A stretch of DNA of 35,506 nucleotides. It comes from an uncultured Bacteroides sp. Its GTDB lineage: Bacteria > Bacteroidota > Bacteroidia > Bacteroidales > Bacteroidaceae. Under the pieces are notes generated by a model. It was not told the origin of the DNA and searched no databases. It saw only the letters and a program-made list of their open reading frames with translations. The first letter of the stretch is position 1. Each line of letters opens with the position of its first letter. A program made the translations under genes and the position numbers. This document shows, one piece after another, positions 34,207 to 35,506 of the stretch. Location of the stretch: NCBI GenBank assembly GCA_947074295.1, contig CAMTPC010000023.1, positions 1 through 35,506 of the forward strand, read 5' to 3'.

Positions 34207-35506
34207 AATTTCTGAATATATATAAAGAGAGCGAACTGCAAGCTCAACAATCACTGTTGTCTCTGTGGACACCTGGCAATCATGCCCTGCGCCAATCCAT
34301 TGACAATCTATTGAAGCGCGAACGCTTAATCGCCGAGCCTGTATTTCAGTCATCGTTTGGGTGGACGCCAGTAGTCGATGAGGAGTGGAGGAAATGTTTT
34401 GATGATACTGTCATTCAACGACTGGCTATAGACAAGTATCCACCCTATGCACATCAGGCCGAAAGCTGGGAACTGCTGTCCGATCAGAAAGAGAAGAAAA
34501 GCATCGTGGTGACCAGTGGTACGGGTTCGGGTAAGACCGAATGTTTCATGTATCCTGTGATGAACGATCTCTATACCAATAAAAAAGACGGAGTCGTTCA
34601 GGCGCTGTTCCTTTATCCGCTCAATGCGCTGATGGAAGATCAGAAAGACCGTCTCGGAAAGATGTGCGAGAAGTTGGATCTGACGTTCGGTGTCTACAAT
34701 GGCCGAACACCGGAAAACGATGCTGCCGGAAAGGCTGTCTACTCATCGGAGGTGAGAACACGCGATGATATACGCAATAGAACACCGCAAATATTGCTCT
34801 CTAATCCGAGCATGCTAGAATATGTGATGGTGCGCGACACGGATCAGGAGTTTATCAAACGCTCGGCGGGCGAGCTGCGTTGGATCATCATCGACGAGGC
34901 GCATAGCTACTCGGGATCGGCAGCGGTGGAGTTATCCTACCAAATCAAACGAATTCTTTGCGCTTTTGATGTGACGATAGATCAAGTGCGCTTCGCTTGT
35001 ACCAGTGCCACTATTGGCGGCGAAGAGGGCAGTGAGGGTTTGCGTCAGTTCATTGCCACACTTACCGGACAGGAAGCGAGCAAGATACATATCATTAATG
35101 GGTCGCGCATAGTGCCACAAGTGTCCGAAGTAGATGTGCAAGATGTTCTTGATGGAAACGATGTTGACCTGGATGCACAGAATGTCATGGAGCTACGCCA
35201 GCAGATCAACCAGGTGGCAGGAATGTCGCTGCGCGAAATATGGAATGTGCTCACGGGCTCACTGCTCAACTATACACCCGAAGGGGCATTGACACTGATC
35301 GATAAGCTCTGTGAAGCAAAGATCGGAGAAAATGACAACTTGCTTTATGTGCGTGGGCACTTCTTTATGCGTACCATCAACGGGCTATATGCTTGTGCCA
35401 ACAAGGCGTGCAGTCACAGCGACGAATCTGTATTCGGGGCATTGACTTCTATGAGTGGTACTAGCTGCAAACACTGTAATGCGCCTATGCTGGAGCTGGT
35501 ACAGTG
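34203..35506 (+). CDS. DEAD/DEAH-box helicase, N-terminal part (DruE-like), runs off the window
   Basis: The ATG at 34203 overlaps the stop of the preceding gene (ATGA). The frame stays open for 434 codons to the window end. Helicase motifs: PYAHQAESWELL (Q-like motif, about 80), Walker A TSGTGSGKT at 104-112 (Lys111), YPLNALMEDQKDRL (Ia), LSNPSMLEYVM, DEAH at 231-234 followed by SYSGSAAVE, and TSAT (motif III). Near the end two Cys pairs (CANKAC and CKHC) look like a zinc-binding insert, as seen in large helicases with a C-terminal DUF1998 region such as DruE and DrmA/B-type proteins. Helicase domain 2 and the C-terminus lie outside the window. It most likely acts on DNA in phage defence; that is inferred. 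Confidence 0.85.
   Translation, partial: MKFLNIYKESELQAQQSLLSLWTPGNHALRQSIDNLLKRERLIAEPVFQSSFGWTPVVDEEWRKCFDDTVIQRLAIDKYPPYAHQAESWELLSDQKEKKSIVVTSGTGSGKTECFMYPVMNDLYTNKKDGVVQALFLYPLNALMEDQKDRLGKMCEKLDLTFGVYNGRTPENDAAGKAVYSSEVRTRDDIRNRTPQILLSNPSMLEYVMVRDTDQEFIKRSAGELRWIIIDEAHSYSGSAAVELSYQIKRILCAFDVTIDQVRFACTSATIGGEEGSEGLRQFIATLTGQEASKIHIINGSRIVPQVSEVDVQDVLDGNDVDLDAQNVMELRQQINQVAGMSLREIWNVLTGSLLNYTPEGALTLIDKLCEAKIGENDNLLYVRGHFFMRTINGLYACANKACSHSDESVFGALTSMSGTSCKHCNAPMLELVQ

Noticed and set aside
31006..35506. DISARM or type I restriction system
   Set aside because: No methyltransferase, PLD nuclease or specificity subunit is visible; the helicase-first-partner layout fits Druantia III better, although the downstream part is missing.

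Overview
The window looks like a chromosomal segment of a member of the Bacteroidales (Bacteroides/Prevotella/Parabacteroides-like). The reasons are AT-rich leaders without strong Shine-Dalgarno sequences, several matches to the Bacteroides-type promoter (TTTG, about 20 bases, TAnnTTTG), a TlpA-like thioredoxin lipid/periplasm-type protein, a C10 (streptopain-like) protease with C-terminal secretion-type tails, a membrane-anchored TPR-AraC regulator, and the relic of a carboxypeptidase-regulatory-domain outer-membrane receptor. No rRNA, tRNA, CRISPR array or intact insertion sequence was seen.

Layout. 1-2896: end of an unknown region, a DUF3267-like membrane zincin and a secreted thioredoxin-fold protein. 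3284-17281: a long same-strand gene run closed by a very good intrinsic terminator (17324-17364). Its order is IclR regulator; beta-propeller/di-haem cytochrome c peroxidase-like protein; RidA/chorismatase-like protein; cupin lipoprotein with a sugar-isomerase-like metal site; giant NPCBM/propeller/di-haem/SUMF1 protein; CcsBA-type cytochrome c assembly protein; small VOC protein; DhaK; DhaL; LsrF. 17598-25684 (minus strand): a TPR-AraC regulator, a C10 protease and a 1380-residue multidomain adhesin-like protein. 25902-27335: two decayed genes facing each other and both cut off at the same junction. 27526-29117: an ABC transporter pair. 29308-30744: two hypothetical proteins. 31006-35506: a 1066-residue protein translationally coupled to a large DEAD/DEAH helicase that runs off the window, an arrangement that resembles Druantia type III (druH-druE) anti-phage defence.

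The most interesting part is the 14-kb haem/LsrF gene run. It pairs cell-envelope proteins carrying four CxxCH haem sites, together with their own cytochrome c maturation factor, with a cytoplasmic set of a ketone/ketose kinase (DhaK+DhaL) and an LsrF-type enzyme that keeps the Lys203 Schiff-base residue. My reading is that an unknown substrate is oxidised or isomerised outside the cytoplasmic membrane, taken up, phosphorylated by DhaKL, perhaps rearranged by the VOC protein, and cleaved by LsrF to feed DHAP and a C2 unit (or an aldehyde) into central metabolism, under IclR control. The substrate cannot be told from sequence alone, and no transporter is encoded in the run.
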